A stretch of DNA of 64,000 nucleotides from Schlegelella aquatica. Lineage in GTDB: Bacteria > Pseudomonadota > Gammaproteobacteria > Burkholderiales > Burkholderiaceae_C. Where the stretch lies: the NCBI RefSeq assembly GCF_026013905.1, contig NZ_CP110257.1, positions 806,001-870,000 of the forward strand. The letters are read 5' to 3'. Positions 56,625 to 64,000 of this stretch are shown here, piece by piece. The translations under genes and the position numbers were made by a program. How positions within the stretch are numbered: the first letter of the stretch is position 1; each line of letters begins with the position of its first letter. The notes beneath the pieces were generated by a model, which was not told where the DNA came from, made no database searches, and was given only the letters and a program-made list of their open reading frames with translations.

Positions 56625-58337
56625 TCAGGCCGCCGCCTCCTTGTTCACCCAGTTGCGTACGATGTTGGCGACCGCGGCCGGGTTGTCGCGGGCCAGTTGC
56701 CGGGCCGCATCGAGCTTGTCTCCCGACATCGGCGCAGCGAGCAGCGGAACGCCTGCTGAGCCGGTCCCGGCAGCATCGAGTGCGGGCAGCGTCTCGGGGT
56801 CGGCGACCACCGCGTCGAGCGCTTGTCCCCCGCGGGCTTGCGCCGGTTGCGCGCTGGCTCGCAGGGCGGGGCGGATCACCGCGAACACCACGACGAGGCC
56901 GAGCAGCACGAGCGCCACGGGCAGCGCGAGGTTGCGCAGCAGGTCCAAGGTCTCGCGCTGCTTCCACAGCGGCAGGTCCTCGGGGGCCTCGTCGACCTTG
57001 TGCACGCGGAAGGGGGCGTTGATCACCTGCACGGTATCGCCGCGCTCGGCGTTGTAGCCGATGCTCTCGCGCACCAGCGCGGTGAGCTTGTCCAGTTCCT
57101 CCTGCGTGAGCGGCGTGGAGGTGGTCTTGCCGTTGGCAGCGGTCGTGACCCGATGGTTGACCACCACCGCGGCAGCGATGCGCTTGATCGTGCCCGTGGC
57201 GTTGCGCGTCACGCGCACGGTCTTGTCCACCTCGTAGTTCGTGACGGCGTCGCGCTTGATCGTCGCCGCCGCGCCGCCGCCGGCGTTGGCCGCCTGCAGG
57301 GCTTGGGCCGGCCCGTTGATGGGGGCGCTCGGGGGCGCGGGCGGCTGGTTCGAGAGGGCCCCGGGCACGCCGCTCGGCTGGGCGCTGCCGGGCTGGGCCG
57401 ACTCCGAGGTCTGCATGCTGCGCACGGCCGCGGGTTCGCCCCCCTGGTTCGGCCTGAACTGCTCGGAGGTCGATTCGCTCTGCGAGAAGTCGACGTCGGC
57501 CGTCACCTGCGCGCGCAGATTGTCGCGGCCCACCACCGGCTCGAGGATGTCCGCGATGCGGCGGGCGTAGGTGCTCTCGATCTGGGCCACGTACTGCAGT
57601 TGCTGGGCGTCCAGCCCCGCACCCTTGTGGCTGCCGTCGGCCGATTCGGTCAGCAGTGCGCCGGTCTGATCCACGACGCTCACGGCCTTGGGAGAGAGGT
57701 CCGGCACGCTGGACGACACCAGGTGGACGATGCCGGCGATCTGCGCGCGGTCGAGCGTGCGGCCCGCGTGCAGATGCACGAGCACCGAGGCCGAGGGCTT
57801 CTGCTGCTCCCGGAAGAAGCCGTTCTGGTTGGGCAGGGCCAAGTGAACGCGGGCGCTCTGCACGGCAGCCAGCGCTTCGATCGAGCGGGTCAACTCGCCT
57901 TCCAGTCCTCGCTGGAACGTCAGCCGTTCCTGGAACTGCGTGATGCCGAAGCGCGCGTTGTCCATGAGCTCGAAGCCCACCGTCGAGCCCTTGGGCAACC
58001 CCTGCGAGGCGAGCTTGAGCCGGGCGTCGTGCACCTTGTCGGCCGGCACCAGGATGGCCGTGCCGCCGTCGGCGTGCTTGTACGGCACGTTCATTTGCGA
58101 GAGGGACGCGATGATCGCCCCGCCGTCCTTGTCGGACAGGTTGGCGTAGAGCACTTTGTAGTCGGGCCGGGCCGACCACAGCGACAGCGCGACGAGGACG
58201 GCCACCAGCGTGGCCACGCCGGCGCCGAGCGCGAGCTTGCGTTGCATGGGCATCGTGCCGAGCTGGACCAGCAGGCCGCGTGCCTCGGGCGCGGCGGCGG
58301 GCGTCAGGTTCGGAGACAGGGCGACGGCGTTGTCCAT
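56625..58337 (-). CDS. fliF: Flagellar MS-ring protein FliF
   Basis: A 570-residue protein with two membrane helices, near residues 34-55 and 455-475, flanking the periplasmic ring-building domains (YKVLYANLSDKDGGAIIASL; FGITQFQERLTFQRGLEGEL). The C-terminal cytoplasmic tail binds FliG. ATG at 58337. First gene of the fliF-to-fliR run; the gap to the divergent fliE has an inverted repeat. No sigma28-type promoter is seen, as expected for an earlier-class gene. Confidence 0.97.
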   Translation of the reverse strand: MDNAVALSPNLTPAAAPEARGLLVQLGTMPMQRKLALGAGVATLVAVLVALSLWSARPDYKVLYANLSDKDGGAIIASLSQMNVPYKHADGGTAILVPADKVHDARLKLASQGLPKGSTVGFELMDNARFGITQFQERLTFQRGLEGELTRSIEALAAVQSARVHLALPNQNGFFREQQKPSASVLVHLHAGRTLDRAQIAGIVHLVSSSVPDLSPKAVSVVDQTGALLTESADGSHKGAGLDAQQLQYVAQIESTYARRIADILEPVVGRDNLRAQVTADVDFSQSESTSEQFRPNQGGEPAAVRSMQTSESAQPGSAQPSGVPGALSNQPPAPPSAPINGPAQALQAANAGGGAAATIKRDAVTNYEVDKTVRVTRNATGTIKRIAAAVVVNHRVTTAANGKTTSTPLTQEELDKLTALVRESIGYNAERGDTVQVINAPFRVHKVDEAPEDLPLWKQRETLDLLRNLALPVALVLLGLVVVFAVIRPALRASAQPAQARGGQALDAVVADPETLPALDAAGTGSAGVPLLAAPMSGDKLDAARQLARDNPAAVANIVRNWVNKEAAA

Positions 58338-58365
58338 GGGATGGGGTGGGGACCTTGCGGCGTAT

Positions 58366-58393
58366 AGCGGTGGATTATTCGGACCCCACCGCT
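58366..58393. promoter_or_regulatory. Inverted repeat in the fliF-fliE divergent region
   Basis: AGCGGTGG and CCACCGCT, perfect 8-bp arms 12 nt apart, 29 nt before fliF. In many Proteobacteria this divergent region is bound by the flagellar master regulator. The repeat does not match an FlhDC box as I know it, so the binding protein is unknown. Confidence 0.45.
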
Positions 58394-58516
58394 GCACGAG
58401 GGCGCGAAGAAGCGGGCAATCCGCCCCCACTTCGGTGCATCGAGGCCGTCGGCCGGCCGTACGATCACCGCATCCCGGTACTCCCGGTCATCCGCCTTTC
58501 ACCCGGCCCGAAAGCC

Positions 58517-58846
58517 ATGGACGTTCGATTCAAGCCCTTCAACTTCGAACAGGCCGTCGCCCGCAGTGGAGTCGTTCTGCCGGGCCAGGCGCGCGCCGCC
58601 AAGGTGGACGCGGGCGCCACGCAGGTGGGCTTCTCGCAGGCGCTCACCCAGGCGCTCAAATCGGTGAGCCAGGCACAGGCGCAGGCGGCGCAGATGCAGC
58701 GTCAGGTCCAGCTCGACGACCCGACCGTGTCCTTGGAAGAGACGATGGTGGCGATGCAGAAGGCGCAGATCGGCTTCCAGGCCGCCGTGCACGTGCGCAA
58801 TCGCCTCGTGCAGGCATATAGCGACATCATGAACATGAATGTCTGA
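58517..58846 (+). CDS. fliE: Flagellar hook-basal body protein FliE
   Basis: A 109-residue protein. The C-terminal two helices are typical: DPTVSLEETMVAMQKAQIGF and QAAVHVRNRLVQAYSDIMNM. FliE joins the MS ring to the proximal rod and is the first exported rod component. Its lone plus-strand position opposite fliF is the common arrangement. Confidence 0.95.
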   Translation: MDVRFKPFNFEQAVARSGVVLPGQARAAKVDAGATQVGFSQALTQALKSVSQAQAQAAQMQRQVQLDDPTVSLEETMVAMQKAQIGFQAAVHVRNRLVQAYSDIMNMNV

Positions 58847-58933
58847 TCGACGCCATCTTCGCCGTCGCCGCGCGGCGGGGAGGGGCGGCGGGGACGTGCC
58901 GGGCGGCACGCCCCTCACACAGGCATCCGGAGT

Positions 58934-59557
58934 CTAGAACCCCAGGCTCGCCAGCAGCTCGTCCACCTGCTCCTGGTTCGCCACCACGTCGGTGCGGCCT
59001 TCGGGGTTGACCACCGGGCCGTTCAGGAAGGTCTGCTCGACCTTGTGCACCTGGTCGGGCGGCGCCGTCTTGAGCAGGAGCTTGACGAGCTGGTCCTCGA
59101 TGTCGGCGGCGAGCGTCACCACCTTCGCGACCACCTGGCCGGTGAGGTCGTGGAAATCCTGCGCCATCATGATCTCGGTGAGGTGCCGGTCCATGCGGGC
59201 CGTGCTCGCCTCGACGTCGCCGACGAAGTTCATGACCGCGCCCGAGGCCACCGCGCGCACGGGGTCGGCCACGATGGCCCGGGCGATGCGCCGCGTCTCC
59301 TGCGTGATGTGGTCGTGCTCCGCCTTGGCCTGGTCCACCAGGTTCAGGACCTTTTCGGCCGCCTCGCCCGTCTTCTGCGCGATGTAGTTCAGCCGGCTGC
59401 GCGCGTCGGGCAGCTTGTCGGCGATCTGCCCGAGCTTGGGGGCGAAGCCCAGCTGCTGCAGCGTGTCGTGCAGTTGGCGAGCCATCTCGCCGATCTGCTG
59501 ATAGACCTCGGGGCTGGCGCTCGCGCCGCCTTGTTGTTGTGTGTCGTGCGTGCTCAT
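58934..59557 (-). CDS. cheZ: CheY-P phosphatase CheZ
   Basis: A 207-residue CheZ. The active-site helix is IMMAQDFHDLTGQVVAKVV with D137 and Q141; the long helical hairpin precedes it. The C-terminus QVDELLASLGF matches the CheY-P-binding peptide of enteric CheZ. ATG at 59557 is preferred over a GTG at 59572 that would overlap cheY. Operon with the preceding cheY, driven by the sigma28-type promoter in motB. Confidence 0.96.
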   Translation of the reverse strand: MSTHDTQQQGGASASPEVYQQIGEMARQLHDTLQQLGFAPKLGQIADKLPDARSRLNYIAQKTGEAAEKVLNLVDQAKAEHDHITQETRRIARAIVADPVRAVASGAVMNFVGDVEASTARMDRHLTEIMMAQDFHDLTGQVVAKVVTLAADIEDQLVKLLLKTAPPDQVHKVEQTFLNGPVVNPEGRTDVVANQEQVDELLASLGF

Positions 59558-59568
59558 GCTGCCCCCGC

Positions 59569-59961
59569 TCACTTGCCCAGCTTCTGCATGATCTTCTGGA
59601 CCTTCTCTTCGAGGGTGGCTTTCGTGAAAGGCTTCACGATGTAGCCGGCGGCGCCGTCCTGGGCGGCACGGATGATGTCTTCCTTGCGGGCTTCGGCCGT
59701 CACCATCAGCACCGGGAGGTGCTTGAGGCCCTCGTCCGCCTTGATCGCGCTCAACAGCTCGAAGCCGTTCATGTTGGGCATGTTGATGTCGCTGACGACG
59801 AAGTCGAACTTGGCGCTTTTCAGCATCTGCAATGCCACCGCCCCGTCTTCGGCCTCCTCCACGTTGTTGTAGCCGATCTCTTTCAAGAGACCGCGCACGA
59901 TGCGGCGCATGGTGGAGAAATCGTCGACGACCAGGAACTTCGTGTCGGCTGCGGTGCTCAT
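59569..59961 (-). CDS. cheY: Chemotaxis response regulator CheY (copy 2, enteric-like)
   Basis: A 130-residue receiver close to enteric Che[21 protein letters not shown], phosphoacceptor Asp in [34 protein letters not shown] and [15 protein letters not shown]. This is the better candidate for the FliM-binding signal. It is followed by cheZ and lies downstream of motB with its own promoter. Confidence 0.96.
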   Translation of the reverse strand: MSTAADTKFLVVDDFSTMRRIVRGLLKEIGYNNVEEAEDGAVALQMLKSAKFDFVVSDINMPNMNGFELLSAIKADEGLKHLPVLMVTAEARKEDIIRAAQDGAAGYIVKPFTKATLEEKVQKIMQKLGK

Positions 59962-59996
59962 GAAGGCATCCTCGGGAGAATGTGCAATCGTGGCTG

Positions 59997-60023
59997 TTAT
60001 CGGCGGTTCGCGCCCGGACTTGA
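59997..60023 (-). promoter_or_regulatory. Sigma28-type promoter of cheY-cheZ inside the motB end
   Basis: Minus strand: -35 TCAAGTC (60023-60017), 12-nt spacer, -10 GCCGATAA (60004-59997), a perfect FliA -10. The final TAA of the -10 is the motB stop codon. cheY starts 36 nt downstream. Confidence 0.8.
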
Positions 60024-60950
60024 GGCCCCGACGTCGAGTGCTCGCTCCACGGACGGGCCGCTGCCCGCTTCGACGTCGCCGCCGCGTTCGAAGCGCTCCT
60101 CGGCGTCGCGGTTCATAACGATGATGCTGATGCGGCGGTTGACGGGGTTCAGCGGGTTCTCGGCGTCCAGCAGCGAGCTGGAGGCGAGCCCCACCACGCG
60201 CACCACCTGCCCCTCACGCAGGCCGCCCGCGATCAGCTCGCGCCGCGAGGCATTGGCGCGGTCGGCCGAGAGCTCCCAGTTGCTGTAGCCGCGCTCGCCG
60301 CTGCTGTAGGGGGCGGCATCGGTGTGGCCGGCCAGGGTGATCTTGTTGTTCGTTTCACCGAGCACCTTGCCGATCTCGCGCAGGATGTCGCGCATGTAGT
60401 CTTTCACCAGGGCGCTGCCGGTGTCGAACATCGGGCGGTTGTGCTCGTCCACGATCTGGATGCGCAGGCCGTCGGCCGTGATGTCGATGCGAATCTGCGA
60501 CTTGTACTGCTGCAGGCGCGGGTGGTTGGTGAGCGCCGAGTCGAGCCGGCGCCGCAGGCCCTCCAGCCGCTCGGCCTCGGCGCGGCGCGCCGCGTCCTTG
60601 AGCGCCTGCAGGTTGATCGTCTTGCGCTCGGCCTCGATGTCGCCCTTCTTCACCTGGCCGTTGGTGCGGCTCAAGTCCAGGCCACCGCCCTTGATCACGT
60701 GCGAGGAATCGCCCGTGCCGCTTCCGCCGCCGAGCAGGGAGACCTTCAGCGGCGAGTTGAAGTAGTCGGCGATCCCCTTGCGGTCGCCCTCGCTGGTGGA
60801 GCCCAGCAGCCACATCAGCAGGAAGAACGCCATCATGGCCGTCACGAAGTCGGCATAGGCGATCTTCCACGCACCCCCATGGTGACCGTGCGCGGCCTTC
60901 TTGACCCGCTTGACGATGATGGGCTGGAGCTTCTTCGAGTCGCCGGCCAT
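59997..60950 (-). CDS. motB: Flagellar stator protein MotB
   Basis: A 317-residue protein. One membrane helix carries the proton-binding Asp in [20 protein letters not shown]; the periplasmic OmpA-like domain binds peptidoglycan ([60 protein letters not shown]). With MotA it forms the proton channel of the stator. It follows motA by 18 nt. Confidence 0.97.
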   Translation of the reverse strand: MAGDSKKLQPIIVKRVKKAAHGHHGGAWKIAYADFVTAMMAFFLLMWLLGSTSEGDRKGIADYFNSPLKVSLLGGGSGTGDSSHVIKGGGLDLSRTNGQVKKGDIEAERKTINLQALKDAARRAEAERLEGLRRRLDSALTNHPRLQQYKSQIRIDITADGLRIQIVDEHNRPMFDTGSALVKDYMRDILREIGKVLGETNNKITLAGHTDAAPYSSGERGYSNWELSADRANASRRELIAGGLREGQVVRVVGLASSSLLDAENPLNPVNRRISIIVMNRDAEERFERGGDVEAGSGPSVERALDVGASSPGANRR

Positions 60951-60968
60951 GTGCGTGTCCCGGCCCCG

Positions 60969-61832
60969 TCAGGCCTTCTTGCCCTTCACGTGTCCCTCGA
61001 GCTCCGAGAAGGTCGGGCGCTCAGTGGAGTAGAGCACTTTGCGGCCGAACTCGACCGCGACCTGGGGCGCGTAGCCCTGCATGCTGGCGAGCAGCGTGGT
61101 CTTGATGCACTGCAGCTCCTTGGTGGACTCGTCGTTCCTCTGCTCGAGCAGGCCCGCCAGGGGCTCGACGATGGCATACGCGAGCAGAATGCCCAGGAAA
61201 GTGCCGACCAGGGCGGAGCCGATCATGGCCCCCAGGACGGCCGGCGGCTGGCCGACCGAGCCCATGGTGTTGACCACGCCCAGCACGGCGGCCACGATGC
61301 CGAAGGCGGGCAACCCGCCCGCGACGCGCTGCAGGGCGGCCGCCGGTGCGTGCGCCTCGTGGTGGTGCGTCTCGATCTCGCTGTCCATGAGCGTCTCGAT
61401 CTCATGGGCGTTGAGGTTGCCCGAGACCATCATGCGCAGGTAGTCGGTGATGAACTCGACCACGTGGTGGTCGTTGCCGACGGTGGCGTACTTCTGGAAC
61501 AGCGGCGACTCGTGAGGCGCATCGACGTCCTTCTCGATGGCCATCAGCCCTTCCTTGCGAGCCTTCTGCAGGATGTCGTAGAGCAGGGCCATCAGCTCCA
61601 TGTACCGGGCCTTCGTGTATTTGGAGCCCTTGAGCAGCTTGGGCAGCGCCCTGAACGTGGCCTTGAGCACCTTCGGCTGGTTGTTGACGACGAAAGCACC
61701 GAAGGCGCCTCCGCCGATCACCATCAGCTCCGTCGGCAGGGCCTGCAGGATCACGGCCATATTTCCGCCGTGGATGATGAAGCCGCCGAAGATGCTCCCC
61801 AGCGCCACGATGTAGCCGATGATGACGAACAT
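60969..61832 (-). CDS. motA: Flagellar stator protein MotA
   Basis: A 287-residue protein with four membrane segments: two at the N-terminus (MFVIIGYIVALGSIFGGFII) and two around GGLPAFGIVAAVLGVVNTMG and ALVGTFLGILLAYAIVEPLA. The large cytoplasmic loop holds the charged residues that meet FliG. First gene of motAB with a sigma28-type promoter 63 nt upstream. Confidence 0.97.
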   Translation of the reverse strand: MFVIIGYIVALGSIFGGFIIHGGNMAVILQALPTELMVIGGGAFGAFVVNNQPKVLKATFRALPKLLKGSKYTKARYMELMALLYDILQKARKEGLMAIEKDVDAPHESPLFQKYATVGNDHHVVEFITDYLRMMVSGNLNAHEIETLMDSEIETHHHEAHAPAAALQRVAGGLPAFGIVAAVLGVVNTMGSVGQPPAVLGAMIGSALVGTFLGILLAYAIVEPLAGLLEQRNDESTKELQCIKTTLLASMQGYAPQVAVEFGRKVLYSTERPTFSELEGHVKGKKA

Positions 61833-61894
61833 GTGAGGTTCTTCTGCTGTTCGATGGGGCCGCAGACGCCGCCGCGGCAGGTTCCTACCGGGCT

Positions 61895-61921
61895 ATATCG
61901 GCGTGAACGCCGGGCGCTTGA
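61895..61921 (-). promoter_or_regulatory. Sigma28-type promoter of motA-motB
   Basis: Minus strand: -35 TCAAGCG (61921-61915), 12-nt spacer, -10 GCCGATAT (61902-61895). Located in the 105-nt gap between ycgR and motA. Confidence 0.7.
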
Positions 61922-61937
61922 GGCATCAACGCACGCT

Positions 61938-62702
61938 TCAGGGCTTGTCCTGCGCCATCAGGCGGCGACGGCGTTGGGTGAGGTCCACGTAGCGTTGCAG
62001 GGCACGCAGCGCCTCCCCCGACAGGCGCTCGATCTCGCACCCCAGTCGCACGCCTTGGGCGTCTTGGTTGATGGCGGTCACATGCACCACGCGCACCGAG
62101 GCGGTGAAACGGGTGTCGGCATCCAGGTCGATCAGCACGTCATGGAGGAGGGTGCCGGGGTGCAGGGGCGGGACGTCGTGCGGCAACAGCAGGGCCAGGC
62201 CTGCGACGCTCACGTCGAGCACGCGAAGCTCCAGCAAGGCGCCTGCCTCGGGATGGCTCAGCTTCGCGGTGGGCGGTGCACCGAGCAGGGGCCGCACCCG
62301 GTAGCTGCCGCGCCTCTGGAAGCGGAACAGCTCCTGAGGCAACGTGCAGTTGAGCGCGCTCTGGCCGCCCGCGCCGTGCACATGGACGAGGCCCTCGACG
62401 TCGAACTGAACCTTCACGCTGTCGAGGTAGCCCACCGCGACCGCGTCGTCGGCGTCGAGCACCTGCTCGAGCTGGTTGTCGAGGCGGTCGGCCGAGAAGC
62501 GGAGCACCTTACGGGAGCGGTCCACCTCCCACAAGGTCGTCGTGTACGAGGCCCCGCGCGGGGTGGCGATGGTCAGGAGCACACGTGCCTCCACCATCTG
62601 CCGCAGCAGGGCCAGGATCTCGAACGGGTCGGCGATACGGAAGTCGTCGAGGCTCGACCGCTGCTGCGGCTCGTCCGGCAGCGGCATCGGCATCGTCTCC
62701 AT
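61938..62702 (-). CDS. ycgR: YcgR-like flagellar brake protein (PilZ)
   Basis: A 254-residue protein: an N-terminal YcgR domain (IADPFEILALLRQMVEARVL) and a C-terminal PilZ domain with RRGSYRVRP (RxxxR) and LDVSVAGLAL (D-x-S-x-x-G), the two c-di-GMP-binding motifs. In the family the c-di-GMP-bound form slows the motor by contacting FliG/MotA. Gene order fliS-fliT-ycgR-motA supports this. The diguanylate cyclase at 7475-8653 could supply the signal. Confidence 0.93.
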   Translation of the reverse strand: METMPMPLPDEPQQRSSLDDFRIADPFEILALLRQMVEARVLLTIATPRGASYTTTLWEVDRSRKVLRFSADRLDNQLEQVLDADDAVAVGYLDSVKVQFDVEGLVHVHGAGGQSALNCTLPQELFRFQRRGSYRVRPLLGAPPTAKLSHPEAGALLELRVLDVSVAGLALLLPHDVPPLHPGTLLHDVLIDLDADTRFTASVRVVHVTAINQDAQGVRLGCEIERLSGEALRALQRYVDLTQRRRRLMAQDKP

Positions 62703-62742
62703 CTCGGGCTCCGTGCACCGGGCTGCGCCCGGTGCTAAGGCG

Positions 62743-63090
62743 TCAATGCAACTGGCGGGGCGATCCGGCCAGCAGGCGATCCAGATCTTCGAGCCACGGC
62801 TCGGCCAGGTTGCGGATCTTGGCGTCGTTCTCGAGGATGCGCTTCATGATGCGCGTCTTGAGACGGGTCTCCTCCGGGCGCAGGGCGCGCTGCGAGGCGG
62901 CATGCTTGAGCTGGGAGATCAGCACCGCACACGCCCCCTCCAGCCGGACGACACTGTCCCAATCGCCGTCGCGCGCGGCTTGCAGCATCTGCTCGCTGGC
63001 GCGCTCGATGGCTTCGTAGTAGTCGAGCAGGGCCTTGTCGTCCATGACGTTCTCCAGGGTGTCCCCGGGGTGGCGGGCAATGGCGGTCAT
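62743..63090 (-). CDS. fliT: Flagellar export chaperone FliT-like
   Basis: A 115-residue helical protein; ATG at 63090 with GAGGAG. Segments LLDYYEAIERASEQMLQAAR and LRPEETRLKTRIMKRILEND fit FliT, the chaperone for FliD. The family is poorly conserved, so the name rests on size, helicity and position 8 nt after fliS. Confidence 0.85.
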   Translation of the reverse strand: MTAIARHPGDTLENVMDDKALLDYYEAIERASEQMLQAARDGDWDSVVRLEGACAVLISQLKHAASQRALRPEETRLKTRIMKRILENDAKIRNLAEPWLEDLDRLLAGSPRQLH

Positions 63091-63098
63091 GGCGCTCC

Positions 63099-63509
63099 TC
63101 ACTTGCGGCCGGCGGCCGGTTGGATGGCAAGCCAGGCGTCGCGCACGTTGCCGAGGAGTTGGTGGCACTCCTGGAGAGTCCGGTCGTCGTTGCGCAGGTT
63201 GGCGTGCGTCAGGCGCGCGTTGATGTAGGTGTACAAGGTATTCAGGTTGGCCGCCAGTTCGCCGCCGGCCTGCTGGTTGAGGGCCGCGCGCAGTCCTTCC
63301 TCCACGATGCGCGTAGCCTTGCCGATGGCTTTGCCCTTGGCCGCCACGTCGCCGCGCTGCAGGGCACCGCGAGCCGTGACGATCGCCTCCAGCGCGCCAT
63401 CCAGCAGCATCAGCACGAGACGGTGCGGGTCGTTCGTAGCCACCCCGGTTTCCACTTGGACCGAGCCGTAGACGGAAGCGTTGCTCTTGAAGGGTGCGAA
63501 CATGGTCAT
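63099..63509 (-). CDS. fliS: Flagellin export chaperone FliS
   Basis: A 136-residue protein. Typical FliS: YGSVQVETGVATNDPHRLVL, MLLDGALEAIVTARGALQRG and LNTLYTYINARLTHANLRND. It binds the flagellin C-terminus before export. ATG at 63509 or 63503. A sigma28-type promoter lies just upstream, so fliST-ycgR need not depend on fliD transcription. Confidence 0.96.
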   Translation of the reverse strand: MTMFAPFKSNASVYGSVQVETGVATNDPHRLVLMLLDGALEAIVTARGALQRGDVAAKGKAIGKATRIVEEGLRAALNQQAGGELAANLNTLYTYINARLTHANLRNDDRTLQECHQLLGNVRDAWLAIQPAAGRK

Positions 63510-63537
63510 GTCACTCGTTGTTCAACCGGCACCCTGG

Positions 63538-63565
63538 TTATCGGCCACTCACCTGCCCGGCTTGA
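63538..63565 (-). promoter_or_regulatory. Sigma28-type promoter of fliS-fliT-ycgR
   Basis: Minus strand: -35 TCAAGCC (63565-63559), 13-nt spacer, -10 GCCGATAA (63545-63538), a perfect -10. It lies 29 nt before fliS. Confidence 0.65.
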
Positions 63566-63618
63566 GGGCAATTTGGAGGGCGGTGAGGTTCCGTCCAGCA
63601 GACCCCCGAGCGCGAGCT

Positions 63619-63643
63619 GCGCCCCGCCCGCGGGCCGGGGCGC
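63619..63643 (-). terminator. Hairpin after fliD
   Basis: GCGCCCCG and CGGGGCGC, 8-bp perfect stem around CCCGCGGGC, 71 nt past the fliD stop and before the fliS promoter. No T-run, so moderate confidence. The rest of the 205-nt gap holds no gene. Confidence 0.5.
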
Positions 63644-63714
63644 GCGCCTGAGGGCGAAACGCGAGGGGGCGCCCGGAAGTCCCGAAATGAGGGCGAACGG
63701 GCAACCCGAAGACG

Positions 63715-64000
63715 CTACTTGCTGCCCGATGCCTTGGCGAGCGCGGCCATCTGCTGCTGCACGTAGCTGGCCAGGCCATTGAGCTGGCCGACGCTGCTGT
63801 CGAGCGCCGTGTACTGGCGCAGCAGGCGCTTTTCGATGAGCGCCACGCGATCCTCGTAGCGCTCTTGCTGGTCGTTGTTGCGCTTGATCGCGTCGCGCAA
63901 GCCCTGGGTGCGCGTGGTCACCATCCCTTCGGAGCCGGTGGCCAGAGCGGTGAACTTGCGGAACTTGACGGCGAAGCCCTCGTTCGAGGGGTTGGCCTCG
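63715..64000 (-). CDS. fliD: Flagellar cap protein FliD (C-terminal part)
   Basis: The last 94 codons of fliD, running out of the window at 64000. The frame is open through the edge and reads NEGFAVKFRKFTALATGSEG, then MVTTRTQGLRDAIKRNNDQQ and a C-terminal coiled-coil helix (DSSVGQLNGLASYVQQQMAA). FliD caps the filament and promotes flagellin assembly. Position before fliS-fliT agrees. Confidence 0.92.
   Translation of the reverse strand, partial: EANPSNEGFAVKFRKFTALATGSEGMVTTRTQGLRDAIKRNNDQQERYEDRVALIEKRLLRQYTALDSSVGQLNGLASYVQQQMAALAKASGSK

Overview
The window looks like a chromosomal segment of a high-GC betaproteobacterium, most likely Burkholderiales (Caldimonas/Schlegelella/Rubrivivax-like). 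The grounds are uniform GC-rich coding, the yicC-gmk-rpoZ-spoT block facing a kinase/phosphatase-rph-rdgB-hemW block, and a Burkholderiales-style flagellar/chemotaxis island. Taxonomy is inferred from gene content only. No rRNA, tRNA, CRISPR array, transposase or prophage gene was seen.

Left part (1-16.3 kb), metabolism: a DUF1264 protein, two calcineurin-like phosphoesterases, an orphan nucleotidyltransferase, an overlapping pair for alpha-glucan/trehalose metabolism (GH133 debranching enzyme and TreS-like GH13 enzyme), and a membrane diguanylate cyclase. Two neighbouring sets then fit one lysine-degradation route: ALDH7-type aminoadipate-semialdehyde dehydrogenase plus saccharopine dehydrogenase-like protein with a divergent Lrp regulator, and a class III CoA-transferase plus glutaryl-CoA dehydrogenase with a divergent LysR regulator.

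Middle part (15.7-26.1 kb), housekeeping: greB, spoT, rpoZ, gmk and yicC, then divergently a Ser/Thr kinase and PP2C phosphatase pair, rph, rdgB, hemW and a small receiver protein.

Right part (26.2-64 kb), motility, almost all on the minus strand: cheR-cheD-cheB; six chemoreceptors interleaved with two cheW genes; cheA, cheY and a small protein with a CheZ-like D-x3-Q motif; a plus-strand REC-histidine kinase and NarL-type regulator pair; fliF-G-H-I-J-K-L-M-N-O-P-Q-R in one run with fliE divergent; and fliD(partial)-fliS-fliT-ycgR-motA-motB-cheY-cheZ.

Three non-coding or evolutionary signals stand out. (1) Eight sequences resembling sigma28 (FliA) promoters (TCAAGTT, 12-13 nt, GCCGATAA) sit before the late motility units, one of them made partly from the motB stop codon. 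(2) A 79-bp GC-rich hairpin repeat, 3.7 copies after one receptor gene and 2 copies after the NarL-type gene, begins directly after a TGA stop codon at both loci. (3) Five of the six receptors share a near-identical block of about 550-750 bp for the signalling domain, with recognisable conversion boundaries, and only two carry a C-terminal DWTTF tail resembling the CheR/CheB tether.
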